Assembly (NCBI RefSeq): GCF_007988805.1
Contig: NZ_BJUV01000003.1
Location: 1 to 64,000 of the forward strand
DNA length: 64,000 nt
DNA from: Frigoribacterium faeni
GTDB taxonomy: Bacteria; Actinomycetota; Actinomycetes; Actinomycetales; Microbacteriaceae
Reading direction: 5' to 3'
Of the stretch, positions 31,299 to 40,622 are shown piece after piece (positions within the stretch are counted from its first letter, which is position 1; every line of letters starts with the position of its first letter). A program made the translations under genes and the position numbers. The notes under the pieces were generated by a model, which did not search any database, had not been told where the DNA came from, and saw only the letters and a list, made by a program, of their open reading frames with translations.

Positions 31299-31416
31299 CG
31301 TCCTATCGTGCCACCGCCGACGCCACTTCCGACGCCGCCGAGGTAAACGGTGGATGACGACGTGCGCGGTGGGCCGGGGGAGGAGACGCGCGCGCCTCCC
31401 CGCCCGGCCGTCCCGC

Positions 31417-31635
31417 CTACTTCTCTTCCTGCTTCAGGGCGAGGCCGAGAGCGAAGAAGGTGGGGGCCCAGTGGCCGATGAAGATGCCCCAGCGGTCGGA
31501 CTGCGCCTTGTCGGACGAGTCCTTGCCCTGCGAGGCCAGCCAGGCGACGAGCGCGATGACGATGGAGGCGAATCCGCCCCAGTAGGCGTGCTTGCTCTGG
31601 ACGCCGAGGTCCGAGATGAATTTGACGGGGTTCAT
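31417..31635 (-). CDS. Small membrane protein of unknown function
   Basis: 72 residues from ATG 31635, with AGGAGA at ideal distance; longer in-frame readings upstream are Arg/Pro-rich and unlikely. One clear membrane span ([18 protein letters not shown]) and a second weaker hydrophobic helix near the end ([17 protein letters not shown]), then KQEEK. I do not recognise a family. It stands between ppk and the glycosyltransferase genes. Confidence 0.75.
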   Translation of the reverse strand: MNPVKFISDLGVQSKHAYWGGFASIVIALVAWLASQGKDSSDKAQSDRWGIFIGHWAPTFFALGLALKQEEK

Positions 31636-31814
31636 GGTGGTCTCCTGTGGTGCGATCGTGGTGGGGCGGGGCTTCGTGACGGTGCACCTCAATCCACTCC
31701 ATGGTGCTGAGAGCGACGTGGCAGGCGGCCGACCCCCGCGGGAGTAAAGGGCGGACGGCCGCATCCGTACCCCGATCTGTACCCCTCGCCCTCCGGGCGT
31801 CCGCACGACGCCGG

Positions 31815-33134
31815 TCATCCCCAGCCGCCGACGTACCCCTCCAGGTCGGGTTCGGCCACGACGCGGGCGATCGACGGGCTGCGCCGGACCACGGCCTCGA
31901 ACACCGTCTCGTCACCCCATCTGCGGGCCCGTGCCGCGGCCCGACGCGACCGGACGGCGAGCAGCTCGACCCCCTCGTCGTCGACGAAGGTGATCGAGGC
32001 CAGCCCGCGGGCGCCCACCTCGTCGACCGCGCGGCGGAGCTCCCCGTCGCGGACCCGCACCGGGGCGTCGGCCACCACGACGTCGAGGCGCACCCGGTCG
32101 ACGACCGCGCCCCCGTCGGCCCGCCCGCCGTCGACCCCGCCCGCGACCCCGCCGTCGACCGGCACGGCCTCGGGCAGCTCCGCCGCGATCGAGTCGAGGC
32201 AGACGAACCGTGCGGCGTCGCCGCCCGACGTCGGCCCGTGCAGCGCGACGTCCGCGTGTCGTCCCCGCACCCCGTGCCCCCTCGAGCCGGGCACGGGGAT
32301 GAGCTCGGCCAGCAGCAGCGTCTCGGCGTTCTTGGCCCGCTGTCGCTCGTCGAGGTCGCGGCCGGACCACTCGGGCCCGTCGTGCCAGGCGACCGCGGCG
32401 GGCACGTGGGCGAGCACGCCGCCCGCCAGCCAGGCGCGGTACGCCCACTCCCAGTCCTCCCCGCCGTAGCGGGTGAACCCCTCGTCGTAGCCGCCGGTGT
32501 CGGCGAAGAAGTCGGCGGAGCAGGCCGTCACGGCGCCGATGACGAACCGGTACGAGCGGTCGTCGGCGTCGAGCAGGTTCCTGCTCTCGACGTGGGCGCG
32601 GCGCAGCCAGGCGGGTTCGTCGAGTTCGAGAGCAGGCGCGACCTGCTCGACCCGCGCCTCCTCGGCCACCCCCTCGAGGGCGGCGTGCCGGCGTCGGCCG
32701 GCCGTGACGACGTCGGAGCTCAGCGCCGGCAGCCGCGTGAGCTCTCGCACGTACGACGGCTCGGGCGCGGTGTCGGCGTCGAGGAAGCACAGCACGTCGC
32801 CGTCGGCCACCGACGCCCCGAGGTTCCGGGCGGCGGACAGGCGGAACCCGCGGTCCTCCTGCACGACGAGGCGCACGCCCGGCGGCACCCGCGGCGGCTC
32901 GGGCGACCCGTCGTCGACGACCACGACCTCGAGACGCGAGGCGGGGTGGTCCTGCCGCGACAGGGCGAGCAGCGTCCGGTCGAGCTGCGCCTGCTGGCGG
33001 TAGTGGGCGACGACGACGGTGACCGAGGGAGGCGCGGGCGGCGTGATCCCGTCGAGGAGGTCCCAGCGGTTCCCCGGCAGCGCCCGCCCGTGCCCGGGCC
33101 GGGGCGCGGGGCCGAGGTCGACGGCTCGCGTCAC
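31815..33134 (-). CDS. Family 2 glycosyltransferase (GT-A fold)
   Basis: 439 residues, GTG start overlapping the preceding gene by four bases. The domain starts near 37 (SVTVVVAHYRQQAQLDRTL), with VVVDDGS (72-77) and LDAD at 118-121 as the metal/nucleotide DxD site, then RYGGEDWEWAYRAW as acceptor and catalytic-acid region. No membrane span. About 110 C-terminal residues form an extra domain I cannot name. The sugar and acceptor are unknown. The exact 14-base word encodes EEAR at 32652-32665. Confidence 0.87.
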   Translation of the reverse strand: MTRAVDLGPAPRPGHGRALPGNRWDLLDGITPPAPPSVTVVVAHYRQQAQLDRTLLALSRQDHPASRLEVVVVDDGSPEPPRVPPGVRLVVQEDRGFRLSAARNLGASVADGDVLCFLDADTAPEPSYVRELTRLPALSSDVVTAGRRRHAALEGVAEEARVEQVAPALELDEPAWLRRAHVESRNLLDADDRSYRFVIGAVTACSADFFADTGGYDEGFTRYGGEDWEWAYRAWLAGGVLAHVPAAVAWHDGPEWSGRDLDERQRAKNAETLLLAELIPVPGSRGHGVRGRHADVALHGPTSGGDAARFVCLDSIAAELPEAVPVDGGVAGGVDGGRADGGAVVDRVRLDVVVADAPVRVRDGELRRAVDEVGARGLASITFVDDEGVELLAVRSRRAAARARRWGDETVFEAVVRRSPSIARVVAEPDLEGYVGGWG

Positions 33135-34210
33135 GGGGCGACCTCGCGCCACCAGGAGAGGTGGGCGGCCGCGGCGTCGTCGAGCGTCGGGCTCAACGAC
33201 GTGCCCGAGGGCAGGCCGGTCGAGGCGGGGTCGCGGTGGGCGGCGAGGATCGCCTCGGCCAGCGCGCCGGGCGCCTCGGGGTCGTAGAGGGCCATGCTGC
33301 CGGGGCGCAGGGCGTCCATCTCGCGGGTGTAGCGGGTGTCGGCCACGACGGCCCGGCGCCCCTGCTCGGCCCAGTCGAGCAGCGAGCGCGACGCCGACCA
33401 GTGCCGGTGGGCCACGAGCGGCACGACGGGGGAGTGGAACGCGGCGGCGTACGCGGCGTCGTCGAGTCGGCCGGTCGCCTCGAAGCCGACGCCGAGCCCG
33501 TGCGCGGTCGCCGTCAGCACGTCGACGTCGCGCTCGTGCCCCGGCGACGGCCCGCCCAGGGCGACCACGGTGGCCGAGGCGAGCTCGCCGCGCCGCACGA
33601 GGTCCCCGCACGCGGCGATCGCGTCGTCGTGCCCCTTGCCCGGATACACGTACCCGGCGATCGCCACCCGCAGCTCGGGCCCCGCGGAGGACGAGGGAGG
33701 CGCGGGGGAGCCGGTCGCGCCGCCGGCCTCGCTCGTCGGCGCGGCGAACGGCGCCCCGGGGCGGGTGCCGAGGGGCGAGACGAGCACCCGGGGCAGGTCG
33801 TCGTCGACGTGCTCGGCGAGCAGCGCCCGCTCGTGCTCGCTGCTGACGACCACCCCTCGGGCCGCCCGGGCCATGCGCCGGTACGCGGCGGCGCGCCGGT
33901 GGACCGCGGTCTCGCCGTCCGAGGGCTGCGGGAGGTCGTGCAGCGTGATCGTCAGCGAGGTGAGGGCCGCCAGGCGCTCGATGCGGTCGGCGGCGGCCTC
34001 GAGGGAGGCGCCGAACAGCTTGTCGGTGACGTGCAGGTGCACGCGGGGGTGGACGCCGCGGCCGATCTCGGCCTCGGCCAGGTCGGCGGTGGCGAGGTCC
34101 ATCCGGGCCACGGCGGGGTCGGCGCGGACGACGGCGTCCGCGAGATCGGCGGCGTAGGCCGTGACCCCGTGAGGCGGTGGTCCGACGACGAGGCAGAGAG
34201 GTGCGGGCAT
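33131..34210 (-). CDS. GT-B glycosyltransferase (family 4-like)
   Basis: 359 residues from ATG 34210. The fold reads as GT-B: an N-terminal half opening LCLVVGPPPHGVTAYAADLADAVV, ITLHDLP, VVVSSEHER, VLVSPLGTRPG at the hinge, then the C-terminal AIAGYVYPGKGHDDAIAAC and VPLVAHRHWSASRSLLDW with RYTREMDALRPG. The usual family 4 EX7E motif is not evident, so nucleotide-sugar use is uncertain. Coupled to the family 2 enzyme and divergent from three more transferase genes. Confidence 0.78.
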   Translation of the reverse strand: MPAPLCLVVGPPPHGVTAYAADLADAVVRADPAVARMDLATADLAEAEIGRGVHPRVHLHVTDKLFGASLEAAADRIERLAALTSLTITLHDLPQPSDGETAVHRRAAAYRRMARAARGVVVSSEHERALLAEHVDDDLPRVLVSPLGTRPGAPFAAPTSEAGGATGSPAPPSSSAGPELRVAIAGYVYPGKGHDDAIAACGDLVRRGELASATVVALGGPSPGHERDVDVLTATAHGLGVGFEATGRLDDAAYAAAFHSPVVPLVAHRHWSASRSLLDWAEQGRRAVVADTRYTREMDALRPGSMALYDPEAPGALAEAILAAHRDPASTGLPSGTSLSPTLDDAAAAHLSWWREVAP

Positions 34211-34343
34211 CCTCGCGACGTTACACGCGGCCGGCGTCTCGTCAAGGGGGTGGTCCCGATGAGCGCGTCGGCCCGGTCGGGGAGTACGGTCCACACGACG
34301 CCTCCTGTCGTGAACGACGAGGGGCCCGAGAAGCGGAGGAAGC

Positions 34344-35510
34344 ATGACGCGCCCCTTGCGCGTCGTCGCCGTCCCCGCTTCGCATCCCTACGTGCGGACC
34401 GTGACCGCCGACGACGCGATCACCCTCATCGACGACCCGCGCCCCGAGGGCGCCGGCCCCGGCGTCTGGTGGCCGCCGGTCGCCCTCGACGCCGCGTGGA
34501 TCCGCGCCCACGCCGACGAGGCCGATCTGCTGCACGTGCACTTCGGCACCGAGTCGTTCGACGTCGCGCACCTGGTCGCGGCCGTCGAGGCCGCCCACGC
34601 GGTGGGCTGGCCCGTCGTGCAGACCGTCCACGACCTCGACCACCCGCAGCTCGCCGGGTCGGACCAGGCCCGCTACCTCGCCCAGCTCGACGCCCTGCTC
34701 CCGATCGTCGACGTCGTCCTGACGCTGACCGAGGGGGCCGCGTCCGAGATCGCGCGCCGCTGGGGGCGGGAGGCCGTGGTGCTGCCGCACCCGCGCCTCC
34801 TCGGCGCCGAGGTCACGGCCGACCGGGCTCCGATCGGCCTGAGCCGCGACGAACCGCTGATCGGGATGCACCTCAAGGACCTGCGCCCCGGCGTCGACGG
34901 ACCCGGCGCCGTGTCCGCCCTGGTCGCGGCGGTCGCCGCGCTCCGCTCCCGCGGGGTGCTCGCCGCCGCCGAGGTGCGTCTGCACCGGTCGGTGCGCGAC
35001 GCCGACGCCCGCGACGAGGTCCGTCGGATCTGCGCCACGTCGGAGTCCGTCGTGCTGGTCGAGCACGACCGGCTCGACGACGCCGCGCTCGCCGCGGGTC
35101 TCGCGCGTCTGGACGCCTGCGTGCTGCCCTACCGGCACGGCACCCACTCGGGCTGGCTCGAGCTCTGCTGGGACCTCGGCGTGCCGGTGGTCGCCCCGGC
35201 CACGGGCCACTACGCGAGTCAGCACGTCGACCCCACGGTCGAGGCCGTGCCGTTCGCCGCCGACGGGGTCGCCCTCGCCGACGCCCTCGGACGGGTGCTG
35301 GCCGCCGGATCGCCCTCCGGCTCCGCCGCCCGACGCGACGTGATCGTCGACCGCCTGGCCGAACGGGCCGTCGTCGACGCCGCGGTGGTACGACGGCACG
35401 TGGGGGTCTACCGCGCCGCCGTCGGCGAGCGGGCCCCCGGCGCCGCCGTCCCCGCCTCCGCCTCCGTCTCCGATCTTCCCGTCATCCCCACCGAGAGGAC
35501 CCCTGCGTGA
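34344..35510 (+). CDS. GT-B glycosyltransferase
   Basis: 388 residues; GCGGAGGAAGC precedes the ATG. N-terminal domain with LLHVHFGTESFD and VVQTVHDLDHPQL, a middle VLTLTEGAASEIARRWG, and C-terminal domain from about 168 with GMHLKDLRPGVDG and VLPYRHGTHSGWLELCWDLGVPVVAPATGHYASQ, a family 4-like donor site. The exact 14-base word encodes PRLLG at the hinge (34791-34804). First gene of the rightward transferase operon. Confidence 0.8.
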   Translation: MTRPLRVVAVPASHPYVRTVTADDAITLIDDPRPEGAGPGVWWPPVALDAAWIRAHADEADLLHVHFGTESFDVAHLVAAVEAAHAVGWPVVQTVHDLDHPQLAGSDQARYLAQLDALLPIVDVVLTLTEGAASEIARRWGREAVVLPHPRLLGAEVTADRAPIGLSRDEPLIGMHLKDLRPGVDGPGAVSALVAAVAALRSRGVLAAAEVRLHRSVRDADARDEVRRICATSESVVLVEHDRLDDAALAAGLARLDACVLPYRHGTHSGWLELCWDLGVPVVAPATGHYASQHVDPTVEAVPFAADGVALADALGRVLAAGSPSGSAARRDVIVDRLAERAVVDAAVVRRHVGVYRAAVGERAPGAAVPASASVSDLPVIPTERTPA

Positions 35511-36697
35511 CACCGCCCCGACCTCTGCGCATCGCCGCGATCGCTCCCGTCCGCTTCCCGATCCGCCAGCCGCATGCCGGCGGCGTCGAGTCGGCGCTGT
35601 GGAACGAGGTCGCGACGCTGCGGAGCCGGGGGCACCGGGTGGACCTCATCGCGCCGCGCGGGTCGGACTTCATGGCCGGCGGGCCGCGCGCCTACGTCCT
35701 GCCGCCCGTCGAGTGGGCCGACGACGAGATCGCCGCCGATGACACCTACCCGAGGGGTTACCTCGACCGGGCCCTGCCCGACCTCGACGCCGCGCTCGAC
35801 CGCGTGCGACGTCACGCCGCCGACTACGACGTGGTCGTCAACCACTGCCTGCACGGCCTCCCGCTCGAGCGCGCCGGGTCGCTCGGCGTCCCGGTCGTCT
35901 CGACGCTGCACACCCCGGTCATCCCCGAGCTCGTCGCCGCCGACGCCGCCTCCGACGGCGGCCGCAGCTCCTACCTCTCGGTCAGCCGGCACACCGCCGG
36001 CGAGTGGGCGTCCGCCGGGGTCGACTCGGTCGTGCTGCCCAACGGCGTCGACGCCGACCTGTGGCCCCTGGGCCGAGGAGGCGCGGGTCTGGTCTGGTTC
36101 GGACGCCTCGTCCCCGAGAAGGGCACCCACCTCGCCCTCGAGGTCGCCCGTCTGCTCGACCTGCCCCTGACCATCGTCGGGCGCATCGGCGACCAGGCCT
36201 ACTTCGACCGGGCCGTCGCCCCGGGGCTCGACGATCGCATCCGCCACGTCGGACCGCTCGCTCAGCCCGAGCTCGCCGACCTGGTCGGGCGGAGCGCCTG
36301 CTCGCTCGTCACCCCCGTGTGGGACGAGCCCTTCGGCCTCGTCGCCCCCGAGGCGCTGATGACCGGCACGCCGGTCGCGGCCCACGACGTCGGCGGGCTC
36401 ACCGAGATCGCCCGCGGCACGACCGGCATGACGACCGTGCCGCACGACGACCCGCGGGCGCTCGCCGAGGCCGCACGGCAGCTGATCGCCGCGTCGCGTC
36501 GTCCGGGCGGCCGGGAGGCCATCCGGGCGGGCGCGGTGGCCCGCTTCTCCCTCGAGACCCGCATCGACCGCCTCGAGACCGTGCTGCGCGAGGCCGTGCG
36601 GAAGGCCGCCGACCGTCGTCCGCCCGTCTCCGACGACGCCCGCGACGCCGACGGCCTCGGCGCCGGTCGGTCGGACCGCCCCGAGGTCGCGGCGTGA
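35507..36697 (+). CDS. Family 4 glycosyltransferase
   Basis: 396 residues, GTG start overlapping the preceding stop. Classic GT4 layout: PIRQPHAGGVESALWNEV at the acceptor side, VVSTLHTPVIPEL, LSVSRHTAGEWA, VLPNGVDADLW at the hinge, FGRLVPEKGTHLALEVA, and VWDEPFGLVAPEALMTGTPVAAHDVGG, which contains the EX7E donor-binding motif. The exact 14-base word (36073-36086) encodes RGGA between the two domains. The substrate cannot be told. Confidence 0.9.
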   Translation: MTPPRPLRIAAIAPVRFPIRQPHAGGVESALWNEVATLRSRGHRVDLIAPRGSDFMAGGPRAYVLPPVEWADDEIAADDTYPRGYLDRALPDLDAALDRVRRHAADYDVVVNHCLHGLPLERAGSLGVPVVSTLHTPVIPELVAADAASDGGRSSYLSVSRHTAGEWASAGVDSVVLPNGVDADLWPLGRGGAGLVWFGRLVPEKGTHLALEVARLLDLPLTIVGRIGDQAYFDRAVAPGLDDRIRHVGPLAQPELADLVGRSACSLVTPVWDEPFGLVAPEALMTGTPVAAHDVGGLTEIARGTTGMTTVPHDDPRALAEAARQLIAASRRPGGREAIRAGAVARFSLETRIDRLETVLREAVRKAADRRPPVSDDARDADGLGAGRSDRPEVAA

Positions 36698-38640
36698 CGA
36701 GACCCGTCGTCGGCTGGTACCTGCACCACCACGGGGGCGGGCACGTGGCGCGGTTCCGCGCCGTCCGTCCGCACGTCGACGCCGACGTGATCGTCTTCAG
36801 CTCGCGCGCCGCGCCGGACGACCTGCCGGCGGACACCCGCTGGACGACGCTGCCGCACGACGCCGACCCCGAGACCCGGGCCGACGGGAGCCTCCTCGAT
36901 CCGACCCGTGCCGACCCCACCGCCTCGGGCGCCCTGCACTGGGCTCCGCTCGGGCACCGCGGACACCGCGACCGGTTGGCGCTGATCGCCGAGGCCGTCG
37001 CCCGCGAGCGGATCGACGCGCTCGTCGTCGACGTCTCCGCGGAGGTCGGGCTGCTGGCGCGCCTCCTCGGCGTCCCGGTCGTGCTCGTCACCCAGCCGGG
37101 CGACCGCGACGACGCGCCGCACGCCCTCGTCGAACGGGTGGCCGCCGCGATCGTGGCGCCGTGGCCCGGCGACCTGATGGCCCCCGCGCACCTGGCGCTC
37201 CGCCCCGAGGCGACGGTCCACACCGGCGGAATCAGCCGACACGACGGCCGAGCGCTGCCCGAGACGGCTCCGGCCGACGGCGACGTGCGGGTGCTCGTCC
37301 TGGCCGGCGGGGGAGGGCACGAGGTCACCGCCGCCGACGTCGAGTCCGCTCGCGCCGCCACCCCGGGCACCCGCTGGACCGTGCTCGGGATCGACGGCGT
37401 CGACGGTCGGCCCGCGGTGCTCGCCGCCGACCCGTGGCCCGCGCTGCACGAGGCCGACGTCGTGATCACCTGGGCCGGGCAGAACGCGATCGCCGACGTC
37501 GCGGCCGCCGGTGCGCGCGCCGTCGTCGTGCCGCAGCGCCGTCCGTTCGACGAGCAGCACGCCACCGCCGAGGCGCTCGACCGCGCCGGGCTGGCCGTCG
37601 TCGAGACGTCGTGGCCGTCCGCCGACCGCTGGCCGTCCGTGATCGCGCGAGCCCTCGAGCTCCGCCCCGACTGGTCGCGCTGGCAGGTCGCCGGAGCCGC
37701 CCGCCGAGCCGCGGCCGTCGTCGACGAGATCGCCCGCGGAGCCGTCGCCCCGACGATCGCCGGCCGAGGAGGCGCGGATCGCCCCCGAGCGCACGTCGCG
37801 GTGGTCACGCTCTGCTCCACCGCCCGGCTCGACCACCTGCGGCACCAGCTCGCCGCGGTCGTGCGCGACGCCGGGCCGGACCGGCTCGACGCGCCCCGCG
37901 TCGGCACGGTCGTCGTCTGGCTCGACGAGGAGCCCGCGCCGGCCGATCTCGGCGTCGACGTCGTGCTGCACGTCCCGCCCGCCGCCGACGGCTTCCGGCT
38001 CGCCGCGGCGAGGAACGCGGGCGCCGACGCCGCGGTCGCCCTCGGCGCCGAGCTGGTGGTGTTCCTCGACGCCGACTGCGTGCCCGCCCCCGAGCTCGTC
38101 GAGCGCTATCTCGCCGCGTCCCGGGTCGAGCCCGAGGCCGTCCTGTGCGGTCCGGTCACCTATCTGCCGCCCGGGGTCGACGTCGACGACCCGGCCGTGC
38201 TCGCCGGGCTGACCGCTCCGCACGCGGCCCGACCCGCGCCTCCCGCGGGCGCCGTGATCCGCGCCGGCGACGACGACTACCGCCTCTTCTGGTCGCTCTC
38301 GTTCGCCCTGACCGCCGAGGCGTGGAGCACGGGGCCGCGGTTCGACGAGGAGTTCGTCGGCTACGGCGGCGAGGACACCGACTTCGCGTACGCCCTGCGC
38401 CGCGCCGGCCGCCCGCTCGCCTGGGTCGGGGGAGCGCACGCGTACCACCAGCACCACCCGACGTCGTCGCCGCCGTGGCAGCACCTCGACGACGTGCTGC
38501 GCAACGGACGGCTGTTCGCCGAGCGATGGGGCGAGTGGCCGATGACGGGCTGGCTCGAGGCCTTCGAGCGGGGCGGCGCCGTGCGGCGCGGGCCCCGCGG
38601 CTGGGAGCCGGTCCCCGAGTGGGCCGGCGTCGGCGGCTGA
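36694..38640 (+). CDS. Two-enzyme glycosyltransferase fusion (GT-B MurG-like plus GT-A family 2)
   Basis: 648 residues, GTG overlap with the preceding gene. Residues 1-350 form a GT-B domain of MurG/UDP-glycosyltransferase type: GWYLHHHGGGHVARFRAV, VLVLAGGGGHEV, VVITWAGQNAIADVAAAGARAVVVPQRRPFDEQ. Residues from about 368 form a family 2 GT-A domain with VVFLDADCVPAP (DAD 459-461), AAARNAGAD and FVGYGGEDTDFAYALRRAG. The linker between the enzymes (358-362) is encoded by the exact 14-base word at 37764-37777. The stop codon touches the mshD stop codon with no base between them. Confidence 0.88.
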   Translation: MTRPVVGWYLHHHGGGHVARFRAVRPHVDADVIVFSSRAAPDDLPADTRWTTLPHDADPETRADGSLLDPTRADPTASGALHWAPLGHRGHRDRLALIAEAVARERIDALVVDVSAEVGLLARLLGVPVVLVTQPGDRDDAPHALVERVAAAIVAPWPGDLMAPAHLALRPEATVHTGGISRHDGRALPETAPADGDVRVLVLAGGGGHEVTAADVESARAATPGTRWTVLGIDGVDGRPAVLAADPWPALHEADVVITWAGQNAIADVAAAGARAVVVPQRRPFDEQHATAEALDRAGLAVVETSWPSADRWPSVIARALELRPDWSRWQVAGAARRAAAVVDEIARGAVAPTIAGRGGADRPRAHVAVVTLCSTARLDHLRHQLAAVVRDAGPDRLDAPRVGTVVVWLDEEPAPADLGVDVVLHVPPAADGFRLAAARNAGADAAVALGAELVVFLDADCVPAPELVERYLAASRVEPEAVLCGPVTYLPPGVDVDDPAVLAGLTAPHAARPAPPAGAVIRAGDDDYRLFWSLSFALTAEAWSTGPRFDEEFVGYGGEDTDFAYALRRAGRPLAWVGGAHAYHQHHPTSSPPWQHLDDVLRNGRLFAERWGEWPMTGWLEAFERGGAVRRGPRGWEPVPEWAGVGG

Positions 38641-39483
38641 TCAGCGCGAGAGCGTCCACTGGACGTCGACGGCGTGGTCGGTGAACCCGCGCGCGGCGTA
38701 CAGGCGCAGCGCGGCCGTGTTGTCGCCCTCGACGTAGAGCGCGGCCGTCTCGACGCCCCTCTCGGTGAGGCGGGCGAGACCGGCGTCGACCACCGCGCCT
38801 CCGAGGCCCTCGCCCTGGTGGTCGGGGCTGACCCCGACGGCGTAGAACTCGCCCGGCTGGCCGGCCTCGAGCTTCAGCCAGCAGAAGGCGATGAGCTCGT
38901 CGCCCCGCCAGAGCAGGACGAAGTCGTCGGCGTCGAACCACGCCTCGCCCCGACGCGCGTCGAGGTCGGCCTGGTCGAGCGAGCCCTGCTCGGGGTGGTC
39001 GGCGAACGCGCGGGAGTTCAGGTCGAGCCAGGCCGCGTCGTCGACGCCGGGGCGGAACGACGCGACCCGGTCGCCCTCGCGGAGGCGGGGTGCGCGCGCG
39101 GTGACCGCGGCACGCTGCTGGAGCAGGCGACGGGTCTCGACCGCGCCGAACCGCGCGGCCAGGGCGCGGGACGCCGGCAGGTCGCCGTGGGCCCAGAACG
39201 CGATCGGGCCGGAGGTCGCGTCGAGCACGGCCTGCGTCAGGCGCGTGCCGCGGCCCTCGCCCCGACGATCGGGGTGCACGGCCAGCTCGGCCTCGCCGTC
39301 GCCGATCACGGCGGCGGCCTCGCGGTCGCCGAGCACCCGGGCCGCGCCCGAGCGCACGTCGACGCGGGTCTGGTCGTTGAACGGCGGACTGCCGTCGACC
39401 GCGGCGGCGGCGGTCGCCAGCGACTCGATCTCTCGGGCGTCGTCGGACGAGGAGGCGCGGGTCGCGTCGTCGGGGCGGCTCAC
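38641..39483 (-). CDS. mshD: Mycothiol synthase
   Basis: 280 residues, GTG start. Two GNAT acetyltransferase halves: N-terminal with HPDRRGEGRGTRL (degenerate acetyl-CoA loop) and C-terminal with YAVGVSPDHQGEGLGGAVV and LYVEGDNTAALRLYAARGF. It acetylates Cys-GlcN-Ins in the last step of mycothiol synthesis, the main low-molecular-weight thiol of actinobacteria. It lies just after a GlnR-like regulator gene, the arrangement also found in mycobacteria. The N-terminal TRASSSDD is coded by a one-mismatch copy of the 14-base word. Confidence 0.94.
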   Translation of the reverse strand: MSRPDDATRASSSDDAREIESLATAAAAVDGSPPFNDQTRVDVRSGAARVLGDREAAAVIGDGEAELAVHPDRRGEGRGTRLTQAVLDATSGPIAFWAHGDLPASRALAARFGAVETRRLLQQRAAVTARAPRLREGDRVASFRPGVDDAAWLDLNSRAFADHPEQGSLDQADLDARRGEAWFDADDFVLLWRGDELIAFCWLKLEAGQPGEFYAVGVSPDHQGEGLGGAVVDAGLARLTERGVETAALYVEGDNTAALRLYAARGFTDHAVDVQWTLSR

Positions 39484-39485
39484 CG

Positions 39486-40166
39486 TCAGGCCCCGGGTGC
39501 GGCGGTGTCGTCGTCGTACACGTTGAAGCGGTAGCCGACGTTGCGCACGGTGCCGATCAGCGACTCGAGGTCGCCGAGCTTGGCGCGCAGGCGCCGCACG
39601 TGCACGTCGACGGTGCGGGTGCCGCCGAAATAGTCGTAGCCCCAGACCTCGCTGAGCAGCTGCTCGCGGGTGAAGACGCGCGACGGGTGGGTGGCGAAGA
39701 AGCGGAGCAGCTCGAACTCCTTGAAGGTGAGGTCGAGCGGGCGGCCGTGCACCTTGGCGGAGTAGCTGGCCTCGTCGATGACGACGCCGGAGGCGTGGAT
39801 CTTCGAGCCGGTCTGCGACTGGGCGAGCCGACCGGTGACGAGGCGGATGCGGGCGTCGACCTCGGCGGGGCCGGCCGTCTCGAGGATGACGTCGTCGACG
39901 CCCCATTCGGCGTTGACGGCCGTCAGGCCGCCTTCGGTGAGCACGAGGACGATCGGCACGGTGACACCGGTGGTGCGGAGGATCTTGCAGAGCGACTTGG
40001 CGCTGGCGAGGTCGCTGCGGGCGTCGACGAAGATGAGGTCGCTCGAGGGGGCGTTCACCAGTTGAGCAGGCTCGGCCGGGATCTGGCGGGTACGGTGGCT
40101 GAGGAGTGCGAGCGCGGGTAGTACATCGGGTCCGCCCGCTGAGGTCAGTACCAAGAGCTGCGCCAC
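39486..40166 (-). CDS. glnR: GlnR-type OmpR-family response regulator
   Basis: 226 residues from GTG 40166 with GGAGG upstream. The receiver-like half lacks the usual acidic pocket (LLVLTSAGG where VDDD-type residues are expected) and the switch Lys, while Asp48 (LIFVDARSD) is kept, as in atypical GlnR receivers that work without phosphorylation. The C-terminal winged helix is canonical: [52 protein letters not shown]. GlnR controls nitrogen genes in actinobacteria. The tie to mshD supports the name, but the regulon is not visible here. Confidence 0.8.
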   Translation of the reverse strand: MAQLLVLTSAGGPDVLPALALLSHRTRQIPAEPAQLVNAPSSDLIFVDARSDLASAKSLCKILRTTGVTVPIVLVLTEGGLTAVNAEWGVDDVILETAGPAEVDARIRLVTGRLAQSQTGSKIHASGVVIDEASYSAKVHGRPLDLTFKEFELLRFFATHPSRVFTREQLLSEVWGYDYFGGTRTVDVHVRRLRAKLGDLESLIGTVRNVGYRFNVYDDDTAAPGA

Positions 40167-40266
40167 ACGACCTCCAGTGAATGTACTGTCGAGCAGTCTA
40201 AAACATGAGCACGGCCCATCCCGACCACCCGATGCTAGGGCAGGTCTCGAACGGAGAACCACGACA

Positions 40267-40560
40267 GTGTCAGAACCCACGACCCCTCCCGTGGTCGACA
40301 CGGCGCGGCTCAAGCCGCTGACGATCGTCCCCGTGTGGCTCGCGACCCTCGTCGCGGCCGTGCTGATCGTCCTCCTCGCGCCGGCCGACGACCCGTTCAC
40401 CTGGCTCTCGCTCTCCCTCGGCGGAGCGATCGTGCTGACGTTCGTGCTGCAGCTGGCGGTGAGCCAGAAGGACGGCCTCGTCTCGCGCACCATGCTCTCG
40501 CTCTGCGGCAGCCTCGTGATCCTCGCCGTCGCCACGCTGGCGGTCGTGCTCGTCCGCTGA
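40267..40560 (+). CDS. Small three-span membrane protein, unknown function
   Basis: 97 residues from GTG 40267; GGAG lies upstream. Hydrophobic spans: [40 protein letters not shown] and [18 protein letters not shown], with a short charged loop [10 protein letters not shown]. No family recognised with certainty. It diverges from the glnR gene, with 100 bases between. Confidence 0.7.
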   Translation: MSEPTTPPVVDTARLKPLTIVPVWLATLVAAVLIVLLAPADDPFTWLSLSLGGAIVLTFVLQLAVSQKDGLVSRTMLSLCGSLVILAVATLAVVLVR

Positions 40561-40622
40561 GCGCTCTCGTCGACCGTCGGCTCCCCCTGCCGTTGTCGGT
40601 GGTCGGCAGGTAGGGTTGCGAC

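Noticed and set aside
31696-31814. N-terminal extension of the 72-residue membrane protein
   Set aside because: The upstream in-frame residues are Arg/Pro-rich and the AGGAGA ribosome site points clearly to ATG 31635.
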